The position numbers were made by a program, and so were the translations under genes. Source: Oceanirhabdus seepicola (GTDB taxonomy: Bacteria; Bacillota; Clostridia; Clostridiales; Clostridiaceae). From it: 64,000 nt of DNA. Positions 45,485-54,500 of the stretch are shown here, in pieces. Every line of letters begins with the position of its first letter. Position 1 is the stretch's first letter. The DNA lies in NCBI RefSeq assembly GCF_023684385.1, contig NZ_JAGSOJ010000004.1, positions 496,001 to 560,000 of the forward strand, given 5' to 3'. The notes below the pieces were generated by a model. That model did not search any database. It had not been told where the DNA came from and saw nothing but the letters and a program-made list of their open reading frames with translations.

Positions 45485-45865
45485 TCAAACTCCAAACTCC
45501 CCTTTGATCAGATATTTCATATCTGCTGTCAAAACTACATTAACATTCAGTCCAAGAACATTTTCTAAAACTATTTCTCCCGTGGCAAGAATCTTATCCA
45601 CCACCACATTGTTTATCTTATCCATTACCTGAAATGTCATATTAAGTGGTATTTCCCCATCAGTTTTAACAGATATCCTAGGTAACTCTTCAAATACCGT
45701 TCTAACTGTTGAACATATGCTTCTCATAGGATTTCTTATCTCTTTTATTGCAAACTCCCTACCCCTTAAGCATTTGTTTCCTTCTACTTCTAAGGTACTA
45801 TCATCATATATAACTGTCATCTCACAGCTGTTAGGACATATAATACACACCATATCCCTTTTCAT
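45485..45865 (-). CDS. DUF1667 Fe-S/Cys protein
   Basis: 126 aa. CIICPNSCEM and NKCLRGREFA give the four-Cys pattern of DUF1667, a small subunit found beside GlpA/GlpB-type dehydrogenases. It is probably the electron-transfer partner of the two flavoproteins encoded upstream. Start ATG follows AAGGAGATAGG. A family-3 MITE lies between it and the upstream gene. Confidence 0.82.
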   Translation of the reverse strand: MKRDMVCIICPNSCEMTVIYDDSTLEVEGNKCLRGREFAIKEIRNPMRSICSTVRTVFEELPRISVKTDGEIPLNMTFQVMDKINNVVVDKILATGEIVLENVLGLNVNVVLTADMKYLIKGEFGV

Positions 45866-45892
45866 ATTACCTATCTCCTTATTAATAACTTA

Positions 45893-45972
45893 GACGTATC
45901 AAAATAAATAACAAGTCAAAGATTCAATAAAATAGACTAGCATACTGACTAGTTATTTATTTGAATATGCCT
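45893..45972 (-). repeat. Family-3 MITE, full-length copy overlapping a gene end
   Basis: 80 bp, from TA-GACGTATC through AAAATAAATAAC, GACTAGCATACTGACTAG, to TTATTTATTTGAATATGCCT. It overlaps the last eight codons, stop included, of the FAD oxidoreductase gene: RHIQINN and the stop are read from its inverted end. Confidence 0.75.
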
Positions 45973-47214
45973 TGCAATACTCAAAATAATATCTCCCTGA
46001 ATTTTATCCTTATTTAGGATAATTCTCTCCATCTCAGGAGGCTTCAATGTTATATATTTCTTTTTATAAATTGTTTTATTACAAGAATTTATAATCACTT
46101 CTGCATTTCTAATGTTTTCCTTAACTCTAAAATATAAAATTACTTCTCCATTTTCTTGACTCATATCTATTTTTTGAGGTACAGCATAAAGAAAATCTTT
46201 ATTATCAGCTATAACCTGTACAAATCTTTTCTCTCCATTATACCCACGCTTTGCGTATTCCGCCGCATTCCTTCCTGCTATCTCTCCGCTCTCTGATACA
46301 TAATCTACAAGATCATTAACATGTAATGCATTTCCACAAGAAAACACACCAGATACGCTGGTCATAAGTTTATTATCTACTATAGGCCCTTTTGTTCTAT
46401 CATCAATTTTAATTCCTAACATCTCTGCAATTTCATTCTCTGGTATTAATCCAACTGATAATATCAATCCATCACATTTGATTATTTCTCTTTCTCCAGG
46501 TAATATCTTCATATAATTATCTACACTAGCTACCTCAACCCCTTCAACTCTGTCCTTTCCTATGATATTGGTTATAGTTTTTCCTAAATAAAGGGGAATG
46601 TTATAATCATCAAGACATTGAACAATATTTCTTGTTAATCCTGAAGGACTACTCTTTGCCTCATAAACTCCTACAACCTCACTTCCCTCCAGAGTCAACC
46701 TTCTAGCCATTATAAGTCCAATATCTCCGCTCCCTAGAATCACGGTTCTCTTACATGGAAGGTAACCATCAATATTAACAAGATATTGTGCAGTTCCTGC
46801 TGTAAATATGCCTGCTGGTCTTGTTCCATTTATGAATATCTGTTTAGCTGTTCTCTCTCTGCATCCATTAGCAAGAACCAAACCTTTAGCCTTAATAATC
46901 TGTACTCCACATTCTCCATTCATAACTGTAATATGAAACACTTTATTCTCTTCTACTATTTGAAGAACATAGGAGCTTAACATAACTTCCATACCTAGTT
47001 GTTCTATATTTCTTGCATATCTTTCAGCGTATTCTGGTCCAGTCAGTCGCTCTCCAAATTTAACAATCCCAAATCCATCGTGTATGCACTGTTTTAATAT
47101 TCCTCCTACCCTTTTTTCTCTTTCAATTATTAGTACTTGATCAACCTTATCATGAGCTTCAATTGCTGCAGCCATTCCTGCTGGTCCTCCCCCAATAACC
47201 ACCACATCATACAT
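45949..47214 (-). CDS. FAD/NAD-dependent oxidoreductase, GlpB/HcnB-like
   Basis: 421 aa. N-terminal Rossmann motif VVIGGGPAGMAAAIEA, second nucleotide motif VILGSGDIGLIMARRL, and GVFSCGNALHVNDLVDYVSESGEIAGRNAAEY near the FAD. This is the NAD(P)-pyridine-disulfide-type subunit that pairs with GlpA-like dehydrogenases. It overlaps the upstream gene by 8 bp, so translation is coupled. The last seven residues and the stop codon come from a MITE. Confidence 0.87.
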   Translation of the reverse strand: MYDVVVIGGGPAGMAAAIEAHDKVDQVLIIEREKRVGGILKQCIHDGFGIVKFGERLTGPEYAERYARNIEQLGMEVMLSSYVLQIVEENKVFHITVMNGECGVQIIKAKGLVLANGCRERTAKQIFINGTRPAGIFTAGTAQYLVNIDGYLPCKRTVILGSGDIGLIMARRLTLEGSEVVGVYEAKSSPSGLTRNIVQCLDDYNIPLYLGKTITNIIGKDRVEGVEVASVDNYMKILPGEREIIKCDGLILSVGLIPENEIAEMLGIKIDDRTKGPIVDNKLMTSVSGVFSCGNALHVNDLVDYVSESGEIAGRNAAEYAKRGYNGEKRFVQVIADNKDFLYAVPQKIDMSQENGEVILYFRVKENIRNAEVIINSCNKTIYKKKYITLKPPEMERIILNKDKIQGDIILSIARHIQINN

Positions 47215-48943
47215 GGATATTCACCTCATCCTTATTTTTGGTCTGCTCTGAAATTACTTTTGATTCTCCCCCTTTTTTCGTTATATCTTCAAATGGAATG
47301 TGTCCTTCTCTCTCCATTATCTCCATTACAAGTGGCATACAGAATCCCCCCTGACACCGTCCCATCCCAGCTCTTGTTCTTCTCTTTATACCATCTACCG
47401 TCCTCACTGGTATTGGAGATTTAAGTGCATCTATAATTTCCCCTCTACTTATTCCCTCGCATCTACAGACTATCGTTCCATAATTAGGATTCCTCTTAAT
47501 AACCTCATTCTTTTCTGCTATAGAAAGTTCCATCATATTTGGAGTTGACTTTCTAGTTCCACTCCAATATTCCTTTTTCTTTAATATTATATTTTTCTTT
47601 AATACCTCAACAGTTAACCGTTCTATTTCTTTAGCTATTGCTGGGGCAGATGCAAAGCCAGGTGATTGAATCCCTGCCGCATAAATCATATTTTGCAAAT
47701 ATTCCGACTTTTCAATCAAAAAATCTTCCTTATACGTCGCAGCTCTATTCCCTGCACAATATGTGATAATATCTCTTCTCTCAAGCCCCTTTAATAATGG
47801 TAAATGCTTCTTCAATAAATTATTAATATTATTCATATTAGTAGAGTAATCTTCTTTATCTGGTTGTTCATATGCATCTGGTCCAATCAATATATTTCCC
47901 TCTAGTGTTTTAACCAATCCCCCACCTTTAGAATGATTACTACCAAAACTTAATGTAACTTTTCCTAATACAGAGTTGAGAAGATGTCCTTTTTTCTTAT
48001 CTAATAATATAATCTCTCCTTTTCGTGGATGTATTGTGAAGAATCTATCTCCTGCCATATCTGCTATTTCATCTGCAAATACCCCAGCTGCATTTACTAT
48101 TAGATCAGTACTTATCTCCCCTTTATTTGTTTTTAAACTAACTATTTTATTTTTTTCCACCTTAATTTCCTCAACCATAGTATTCAGTGATATATCCACC
48201 CCATTATTCACAGCATTTTCAGCGTAAGCTATGGTCATCTTGTATGGAGACGTAACAGCAGTTGAAGGTATATGAACCCCCCATTTTATATCCTCACTGA
48301 TATTTGGCTCTATATCTCTAAGTTCACTAATATTTAATTTTCTAACACCTTCTATACCAACTCTCTTGCTCTTATTTATGATAAAGGGCCAAGCAACTTT
48401 TATCCACTTTTTATCAAATAATATATTGGATCCACATCTATTTATTTTTACACCTAACTCTTTACTAATATCTGTATAGAGCTTATTTCCCTGCACATTA
48501 TATTTGGATTTTAATGACCCTACTTTAGGTGCAAATCCTGGATGTATCATACCATCATTTCTTGATGAAGTTTGCATTGACACATCCTCTTCTTTGTCTA
48601 ATAAAAGAATAGAAATATCCCATTTTGAAAGTTCCCGCGCTATTGAGCAACCGATTATTCCAGCTCCGATTATGACTACATTGTATTTCTTTCCTTCTAG
48701 AGATGAATCTCTATCTTTAGGTTTTCTATATGTGATTTCCTTCATATCTGTATATTTCAGGTTATTAATAACTCCCTTATAATTTGAATTTGCTGCTATA
48801 TATCCTGCTTTTACAACCTCATCCCAGCTACTAACTACCCCTTCAAGAATAATTGAACTTCTTAGCTCACTACAAAATATATTTTCCCCTGTTTTTTTTC
48901 TGATTGTATTTTCAATTCTATTTATATATCCTATACTAATCAC
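47207..48943 (-). CDS. GlpA-like FAD dehydrogenase with BON and BFD domains
   Basis: 578 aa. Residues 1-70 look like a BON-type domain; GAGIIGCSIARELSKW starts the DAO/GlpA FAD domain; IHPRKGEIILLDK and YAAGIQSPGFASAPAIA belong to the substrate domain. The C-terminus has a BFD-like [2Fe-2S] part: CRCEGISRGEI and GRCQGGFC. It would oxidise glycerol 3-phosphate or a similar polyol phosphate. The start is unusual: only a GTG at 48943 is available and AAAGGGGTG overlaps it. Confidence 0.85.
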   Translation of the reverse strand: MISIGYINRIENTIRKKTGENIFCSELRSSIILEGVVSSWDEVVKAGYIAANSNYKGVINNLKYTDMKEITYRKPKDRDSSLEGKKYNVVIIGAGIIGCSIARELSKWDISILLLDKEEDVSMQTSSRNDGMIHPGFAPKVGSLKSKYNVQGNKLYTDISKELGVKINRCGSNILFDKKWIKVAWPFIINKSKRVGIEGVRKLNISELRDIEPNISEDIKWGVHIPSTAVTSPYKMTIAYAENAVNNGVDISLNTMVEEIKVEKNKIVSLKTNKGEISTDLIVNAAGVFADEIADMAGDRFFTIHPRKGEIILLDKKKGHLLNSVLGKVTLSFGSNHSKGGGLVKTLEGNILIGPDAYEQPDKEDYSTNMNNINNLLKKHLPLLKGLERRDIITYCAGNRAATYKEDFLIEKSEYLQNMIYAAGIQSPGFASAPAIAKEIERLTVEVLKKNIILKKKEYWSGTRKSTPNMMELSIAEKNEVIKRNPNYGTIVCRCEGISRGEIIDALKSPIPVRTVDGIKRRTRAGMGRCQGGFCMPLVMEIMEREGHIPFEDITKKGGESKVISEQTKNKDEVNIHV

Positions 48944-49015
48944 CCCTTTGATTAGGACGTCCGAACCTTTATGCTTTAATTATACCTTTTATGTTATACT
49001 TTAACAATATTTGGT

Positions 49016-49726
49016 TTAAATAAAATATTTTTGTATTTTGCTAGGTATTATGAATTCCATATATTGAAATGGTTCCGTTCTCCCTTCAACATATATCCAT
49101 CTTATCATCTTCATTATCTTTACTTCATTTGAATACCCAAGCCTTCTTGCCTCTTCTATTGTTGAGTCTCTATAAGAGATATCTTGAATCACTCTTTTTA
49201 TGGGAATATTAAGCTTCTCAACTATTATCTTTCCTAATGAATCTGAAATATCCTCCTTCTGAATCTCTTCTTGGAATTCATAATCAAAATAAAATTTTTC
49301 TATTCCAATAAGTTTCTCTTCAACAAACCTTTCCCTTTCAATGTAGTATGCTTTATCTTCATGCCACTTCATATCTATTTGTTCTGTCTGTGAAACATTA
49401 ATTTTTTCATTTTTTATTATCTTATTATTGTGCTTTAATCCTCTTAAGTTAAGGGATACTGCCAAACTTATGAAGGGTTCAAATCCTAAATGCGGCTCTC
49501 TTCTACATACAAATGTCCCAATTCCTTGTCTCTTCTCAAGATACCCTTCATTAACAAGCATAGTGATAGCCTCTCTTATAGTAGCTCGTCCAACTTTATA
49601 ATTTTTCATAAGCTCTTTTTCAGTTGGTATTTTTTCCTCTACCTTCCATACCTCATCACGTACTTTAGATAGTATTTCGTCTTTCACTTGTATGTACAAA
49701 GGTATATAATTATTTCTATTTATCAT
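49016..49726 (-). CDS. GntR-family regulator, HutC subfamily
   Basis: 236 aa. N-terminal winged helix with IPTEKELMKNYKVGRATIREAITMLVNEGYLEKRQGIGTFV, then a UTRA sensor domain (about 95-235). First gene before the flavoprotein operon and 72 bp upstream of it, so it probably controls that operon. GGACGTCC in the 72-bp gap is a possible operator, though a single 8-bp palindrome is weak evidence. Start ATG follows a run of G. Confidence 0.87.
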   Translation of the reverse strand: MINRNNYIPLYIQVKDEILSKVRDEVWKVEEKIPTEKELMKNYKVGRATIREAITMLVNEGYLEKRQGIGTFVCRREPHLGFEPFISLAVSLNLRGLKHNNKIIKNEKINVSQTEQIDMKWHEDKAYYIERERFVEEKLIGIEKFYFDYEFQEEIQKEDISDSLGKIIVEKLNIPIKRVIQDISYRDSTIEEARRLGYSNEVKIMKMIRWIYVEGRTEPFQYMEFIIPSKIQKYFI

Positions 49727-49834
49727 AGAACCCCCCCCTGATAGAAGTACCTAAAATTATATTTTTATTGAATATATATTTATCTAATTATACCAAAAAA
49801 AACCTGTTGCATCACTTAAATCTGTTAATTTCGT

Positions 49835-50572
49835 TTATTTGCCTATAAACATCTGAACCCAATATCTAGTCCCTTTATTATCTACTGCCGACCCTATTCC
49901 TATATGACTATAATTTTTACTAAGTATATTTGCTCTATGTCCCGATGAACTCATCCAAGATTTCATTACTTCAGTTGCACTCTTCTGCCCCTGTGCAATA
50001 TTTTCTCCTGCTGCTTTATAACTAATATTATATTTTCTAAGCATTTCAAATGGTGATCCATATGTAGGTGATGTGTGGCTAAAATACTTATTATTAATCA
50101 TATCCTGCGCTTTCTTTTGAGCAACATTGTTTACCTCATTACTTAATTTTAAAACTGGAACTCCAGCTTTTTGCCTCTCATTATTCACAATTTTGAATAC
50201 CTCATTTATTATATTACTCCCTTGTTCTTTGGATCCGTCTGTTTCTTTTGGAGGTTGAGTTTTTTTTGGGGGTTGAGTTTCTTTTGGAGTTTCTGTTTCT
50301 TTTGGAGGTTGAATTTCTTTAGCAGGTGTTGTAACCTCTTCTTTTCCCTTGGACGGTATCTCATTGCTTATAATGTTTTTTTGTTCCTTAATATGCTTTT
50401 CCTTTTCTTTAGAGTATTTATTTACCTTTTTCTTTAAAATATCTCTATCATATTTCTTCACTATATTATGATCATGACTTTCCTCTGAAAGTTCCACCAT
50501 ATCCAACATTATTGGTATTGAAATCAAAATAGCCAAACCTATAACAAAAACCATTATTTTGTACTTTTTCAT
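49835..50572 (-). CDS. CAP-domain protein, secreted or anchored
   Basis: About 245 aa. An N-terminal membrane segment, a Lys/Glu-rich coil, a PPKETQPPKKT-type repeat linker (about 90-120) and a CAP domain with AQKKAQDMINNKYFSHTSPTYG, AGENIAQGQ and MSSSGHRANIL. Similar to the LysM-CAP protein at 37391 but with no LysM. ATG 50572 follows AAAGGATG. Confidence 0.85.
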   Translation of the reverse strand: MKKYKIMVFVIGLAILISIPIMLDMVELSEESHDHNIVKKYDRDILKKKVNKYSKEKEKHIKEQKNIISNEIPSKGKEEVTTPAKEIQPPKETETPKETQPPKKTQPPKETDGSKEQGSNIINEVFKIVNNERQKAGVPVLKLSNEVNNVAQKKAQDMINNKYFSHTSPTYGSPFEMLRKYNISYKAAGENIAQGQKSATEVMKSWMSSSGHRANILSKNYSHIGIGSAVDNKGTRYWVQMFIGK

Positions 50573-50721
50573 TTTTTCACATCCTTTTATTTCCATAACT
50601 TCTCACGAGATTTTCTGAATATATTTAGCCTTATTACATATAAATTATAAAAGAAATATATATATTATTAACTTTCCATTGTTTAAAAAAATCATACATT
50701 ATAAAAGGACGGTAACTATAT

Positions 50722-52293
50722 ATGAAAAAGTTTTCCCTATTATTTGTTATAATTAGTTCGCTAATTTGTATGTGTTTTTCGTGTAAATATTCATGTTTTG
50801 CTCTGGATAAATATATACTTGCATTTGATTCATCTGATTATAATTCCAATCAGAAAATAAAAGTGGAATTATTTAAGGATAATAAAAAATTAGAGTTCTA
50901 TAGTAACTTTAAAAAAGGCATTTCTGCATATGATTATTCAGAAGTACCAGGAGTTTTAACATTTAGAGGAGATAATCACCGTTCCTCTCCATCGTATGGT
51001 TATATTGAAAAAAAACCTAAAACTTTATCTGTAATCAACAAATTTAGAACAAGTTATCTTTCATGGGGTGGTGGTGCTGGCTGGACCGGACAACCTTTGA
51101 TTATACAATGGCCACTTTCAACATTAAAACATATGAATGTTTATAAAGAATTTAAAGAATCCCAAAATTTTATTGAAGCTATATGCGTATCATTAGATGG
51201 ACATATTTACTTCTTTGATTTAAATTCTGGAAAACCCTCTCGTGATCCAATAAATATCCATAATCCTATCAAAGGTACTCCATCAGTTGATTCCAGAGGA
51301 TATCCACTCTTGTATGTGGGACAAGGTATAAATGAAACTGGTGAAATCGGTTATAGGATTTATAGTTTGATTGATAGTTCTTTACTCTTTTTCATAAATG
51401 GTAGTGACAAATTAGCCTTTCGTGGATGGGGAGCCTTCGATTCATCCCCTTTATTAGATAAAGAAAATGATACCCTTCTTTTATGTGGAGAGAATGGATT
51501 ATTCTATAATATAAAATTGAATACTGAGTACAATTCTAAAGAAGGAAAGATTTCTATAACACCTGATATAATAAAACTAAGATATTCTGGAGATAACATT
51601 CCTCGACAGGGAATAGAATCTTCACCAGCGGTTTTTGAAAATTATTTATATTTTGCAGATAACTCTGGAACTATAGTATGTTTAGATTTGAGAACGCTAT
51701 ATCCGGTATGGGTAAATAGTAATCTTGATGATACAGACTCAACAATAACAATAGATATTCAAGGCGATATTCCTTACCTTTATTGTGCCAATGAAGTTGA
51801 TCATCAAGGAACGTATGGAAATGTCTATCTAAGAAAATATAATGGTTTGAATGGGGCTATAAAACTTGAAAAACGCATTCCAGCATACTCAATATTAGGA
51901 GATCACCCAGTGAATGGTGGTGCATTAGGAACAAATATAATAGGAAAAAATAACCTTGATGATACTGTTATATTTTCCATAGCTCGATATAAAACAATGA
52001 ATGGTGGTCTGATTATAGCCCTAGATAAGGAAACTTTCCAGGAAAAATGGCGTATTGAATCCCCATATTATTCATGGTCCTCTCCTGTTGCTGTTTATAG
52101 TAAAAATGGACAGGGTTATATAATAAATTGTGATTCAAAAGGAAATGTTCAGCTCATAGATGGGAAAACAGGTAAAATTATTGATTCTATAAATCTTGAA
52201 GGTAACATAGAATCTTCTCCAGCTGTATTTAATGATACAATTGTTGTTCCATCAAGGAACGGTAATATATACTTCTTGAAAGTTGAAAGTTAA
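50722..52293 (+). CDS. Secreted beta-propeller protein, PQQ-like repeats
   Basis: 523 aa with a signal peptide. Six to seven repeats of the type SSPAVFENYLYFADNSGTIVCLDLRTLYPVW and SSPVAVYSKNGQGYIINCDSKGNVQLIDGKTGK indicate an eight-bladed or seven-bladed PQQ-type propeller. No catalytic motif; PQQ cofactor residues are not evident, so it is likely a binding or scaffold protein at the cell surface. Start ATG has AAAGGACGG upstream. Confidence 0.78.
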   Translation: MKKFSLLFVIISSLICMCFSCKYSCFALDKYILAFDSSDYNSNQKIKVELFKDNKKLEFYSNFKKGISAYDYSEVPGVLTFRGDNHRSSPSYGYIEKKPKTLSVINKFRTSYLSWGGGAGWTGQPLIIQWPLSTLKHMNVYKEFKESQNFIEAICVSLDGHIYFFDLNSGKPSRDPINIHNPIKGTPSVDSRGYPLLYVGQGINETGEIGYRIYSLIDSSLLFFINGSDKLAFRGWGAFDSSPLLDKENDTLLLCGENGLFYNIKLNTEYNSKEGKISITPDIIKLRYSGDNIPRQGIESSPAVFENYLYFADNSGTIVCLDLRTLYPVWVNSNLDDTDSTITIDIQGDIPYLYCANEVDHQGTYGNVYLRKYNGLNGAIKLEKRIPAYSILGDHPVNGGALGTNIIGKNNLDDTVIFSIARYKTMNGGLIIALDKETFQEKWRIESPYYSWSSPVAVYSKNGQGYIINCDSKGNVQLIDGKTGKIIDSINLEGNIESSPAVFNDTIVVPSRNGNIYFLKVES

Positions 52294-52310
52294 AACCTTT
52301 AAAGAAGTTG

Positions 52311-52511
52311 TGAGTGGTGAATTGAGAGTTGAGAACGATGGATGGTTCTGCATAAGCAGAACCTACATTCTTTGTTTCAAAATAAAAAAATTTACTCATT
52401 TCATCCTTGCATGAAATGAGTAAACTTACCTTGTCCAAAAACAACATAATTAAAATTACTCGAAGAGAAATGTCCATCGTTTTCAATTCTCAACTCTCAA
52501 TTCTCAATTAT
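52311..52511 (+). repeat. Family-1 multi-hairpin element, copy G
   Basis: Ends made of heptamers GAATTGA/GAGTTGA on the left and their inverse on the right (CTCAACTCTCAATTCTCAAT). Inside: GGTTCTGC/GCAGAACC, then TTTACTCATTTCAT/ATGAAATGAGTAAA, then AAATTACTCGAAGAGAAATG. The core has been shortened to one stem. It ends 18 bp after the pspC-like stop codon. Confidence 0.75.
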
Positions 52512-52528
52512 GCTTTTATATCTTCTTT

Positions 52529-52711
52529 TTATTCCGTTGGTATTATAAAGCATGCAATTATATAAACCCATAAACTCAAACCACCGAATAATATTAAAAA
52601 TAAACATATTAATCTAATTATTGTTGGATCCACGTTAAGATAATATCCTATCCCAGAACATAACCCAGCTATTTTTCTATCATTCTGTGGCCTATACAAT
52701 TTTTTACTCAT
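52529..52711 (-). CDS. PspC-domain small membrane protein
   Basis: 60 aa. YRPQNDRKIAGLCSGIGYYLNVDPTIIRLICLFLIL is a complete PspC domain: a short cytoplasmic end and one long membrane helix. Members respond to envelope stress. It follows the TPM and LemA genes in the same direction. Start ATG after GGGGGAAA. Confidence 0.88.
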   Translation of the reverse strand: MSKKLYRPQNDRKIAGLCSGIGYYLNVDPTIIRLICLFLILFGGLSLWVYIIACFIIPTE

Positions 52712-52848
52712 ATTATTTCCCCCCTTACAATGTATACTTTATACAATTATACCTTATTTGATACTAAAATTGAATTTGTTGAAAAGTCATAAATGTTGTA
52801 AATACTCTGTTTTCACTCTTCAGAGTTTCGGACGTTGAAAAGCCCGAA

Positions 52849-53616
52849 TTACCATCCACCTGAGGCTCCACCACCTCCAGAGCTACCTCCTCCGAAGCCT
52901 CCACCACCAGATGAACCGCCACCAAAGCCTCCACCTGAGTTATTATGATTGTTTCCAAACAAGAACATGAAAGGTATTCTGGACCTTCTTCCTCGTCTTC
53001 CTCTAGGTAATATGAACAAGATTACAAGAATCATTATCCATATTTTAGAATTTCCTGAAGAATTGTTATTTGAATAATTATAATTTTCTATTTTAACATT
53101 CTCATCAATAACTATATTGTATTCTTTTTGTATCAAAGCTAATATAGCCTTAGTTCCTTGTATAATTCCTTCATCATAATTCTCATTCTTGAAATGTGGT
53201 GCAATTGTATTTCTAATTATTGAACCAGCTTTACCATCTGGTATGGCTCCTTCAAGACCGTAACCTACTTCTATTCGCATCTTTCTATCATTAAGTACTA
53301 CAAGTAATAACACTCCATTATTTTTATCTTTGTCACCTATTCCCCATTCTCTAAAAAGGGTATTTGAGTACCCCTCTATATCAGATTCACCAAGGGTATC
53401 TATAACAACAACCGCAACTTGTGCTCCGGTCTTTTTCAACCCTTTATTAATAATATTTATATACTCTTTTGTTTCTCTAGACAGAGCATTAGTCTCATCA
53501 TATACAAATAACTCTTTACTATTCTTAGGAATATTCGGTTCTCCATATACTGTAGTAAATGATATCATCATAAATACAATAAGGAGAACTCCTAATATAC
53601 TACTAATTTTTTTCAT
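52849..53616 (-). CDS. TPM-domain protein with Gly-rich tail
   Basis: 255 aa. Signal peptide (about 1-25), TPM domain with LFVYDETNALSRETKEYI and REWGIGDKDKNNGVLLLVVLNDRKMRIEVGYGLEGAIPDGKAG, one membrane segment (about 195-212) and a tail of GGGFGGGSSGGGG repeats. YgcG-type TPM proteins usually travel with LemA, as here (46 bp apart), and are thought to act at the envelope. AAAGGAG before ATG. Confidence 0.9.
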   Translation of the reverse strand: MKKISSILGVLLIVFMMISFTTVYGEPNIPKNSKELFVYDETNALSRETKEYINIINKGLKKTGAQVAVVVIDTLGESDIEGYSNTLFREWGIGDKDKNNGVLLLVVLNDRKMRIEVGYGLEGAIPDGKAGSIIRNTIAPHFKNENYDEGIIQGTKAILALIQKEYNIVIDENVKIENYNYSNNNSSGNSKIWIMILVILFILPRGRRGRRSRIPFMFLFGNNHNNSGGGFGGGSSGGGGFGGGSSGGGGASGGW

Positions 53617-53662
53617 GCAATTAAACTCCTTTGATTCTTTTTAGGGCAACAATACTTGATTT

Positions 53663-54208
53663 TTAGAAATTAACATCAGGTGCTTTTTCTGCCCCTGGTG
53701 TAGCAGTATAAAGATCTACCTTTTCAAATCCAAACATATTTGCAAACACGTTTGTTGGGAAGCTCTTTATTTTCTTGTTAAATTTTGTTACAGAATCATT
53801 ATAATCTTTTCTAGCTATTGCAACTCTATTTTCAGTACCCGCAAGTTCATCTTGAAGCTTCATAAAATTCTCATTAACTTTCAAATCTGGATATGCCTCT
53901 ACTGTTACTTTTATCATAGTGTTTAACTTTGCATCAACCTCATCAAATTCTTTTAAACTCTTTGCATTTTCATACCCACTTCTTAAACTTGCTATTTCTG
54001 TTAATACTTTAGCTTCATGCTCTGTATATCCTTTAACAGTATTCACTAAGTTAGGTATCAAATCTGCTCTTCTCTGATAATTATTTTCAACCTGTGCCCA
54101 CTTGTTATGTACATCTTCATTAACAGAAACTAATCCATTATAAGTCATCACAGAGTACAATAACACTACAGCTACAAATGCTGCAATCCCCAATATAAGT
54201 TTTTTCAC
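53663..54208 (-). CDS. lemA: LemA-family protein, copy 1
   Basis: 181 aa. One N-terminal membrane helix, then a helical bundle with NKWAQVENNYQRRADLIPNLVNTVKGY and DELAGTENRVAIARKDYND, complete to the family end FPTNVFANMFGFEKVDLYTATPGAEKAPDVNF. Start GTG after GGAGGTAGG. With the TPM gene it forms a small envelope operon. Paralogue of 54501-55013. Confidence 0.9.
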   Translation of the reverse strand: MKKLILGIAAFVAVVLLYSVMTYNGLVSVNEDVHNKWAQVENNYQRRADLIPNLVNTVKGYTEHEAKVLTEIASLRSGYENAKSLKEFDEVDAKLNTMIKVTVEAYPDLKVNENFMKLQDELAGTENRVAIARKDYNDSVTKFNKKIKSFPTNVFANMFGFEKVDLYTATPGAEKAPDVNF

Positions 54209-54500
54209 ATCCTACCTCCACGTATTATTTATTGTTTTAGATAGTATTAATTACTTTATTATATTATATACAATTCCACATTGAATTTCAATGTCTTTAT
54301 AAAAATTGTTTATGGAAATCAGTACCATCTATTATTAAGTTTATTTTTTTTTGTAGTTAATATACATCTTTAGCCATTTGATAGCAAAAAAAATATCCAG
54401 TAGTAATTACTGAACTTCTTAAAAAAGTCACATAATATTGTTTTCATACTCTTTTGCATCTTAGTGACAATGCAATTCACTTCAATTGCTTTTTCTGACC

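Noticed and set aside
48954..48963. GGACGTCC as the GntR operator
   Set aside because: A single 8-bp palindrome without a second copy in the regulator's own promoter is not enough evidence; mentioned only as a possibility.
52764..52958. 64-codon minus-strand frame rich in Val, Glu and Ala
   Set aside because: It is an alternative frame of the Gly-rich repeat DNA of the TPM gene.
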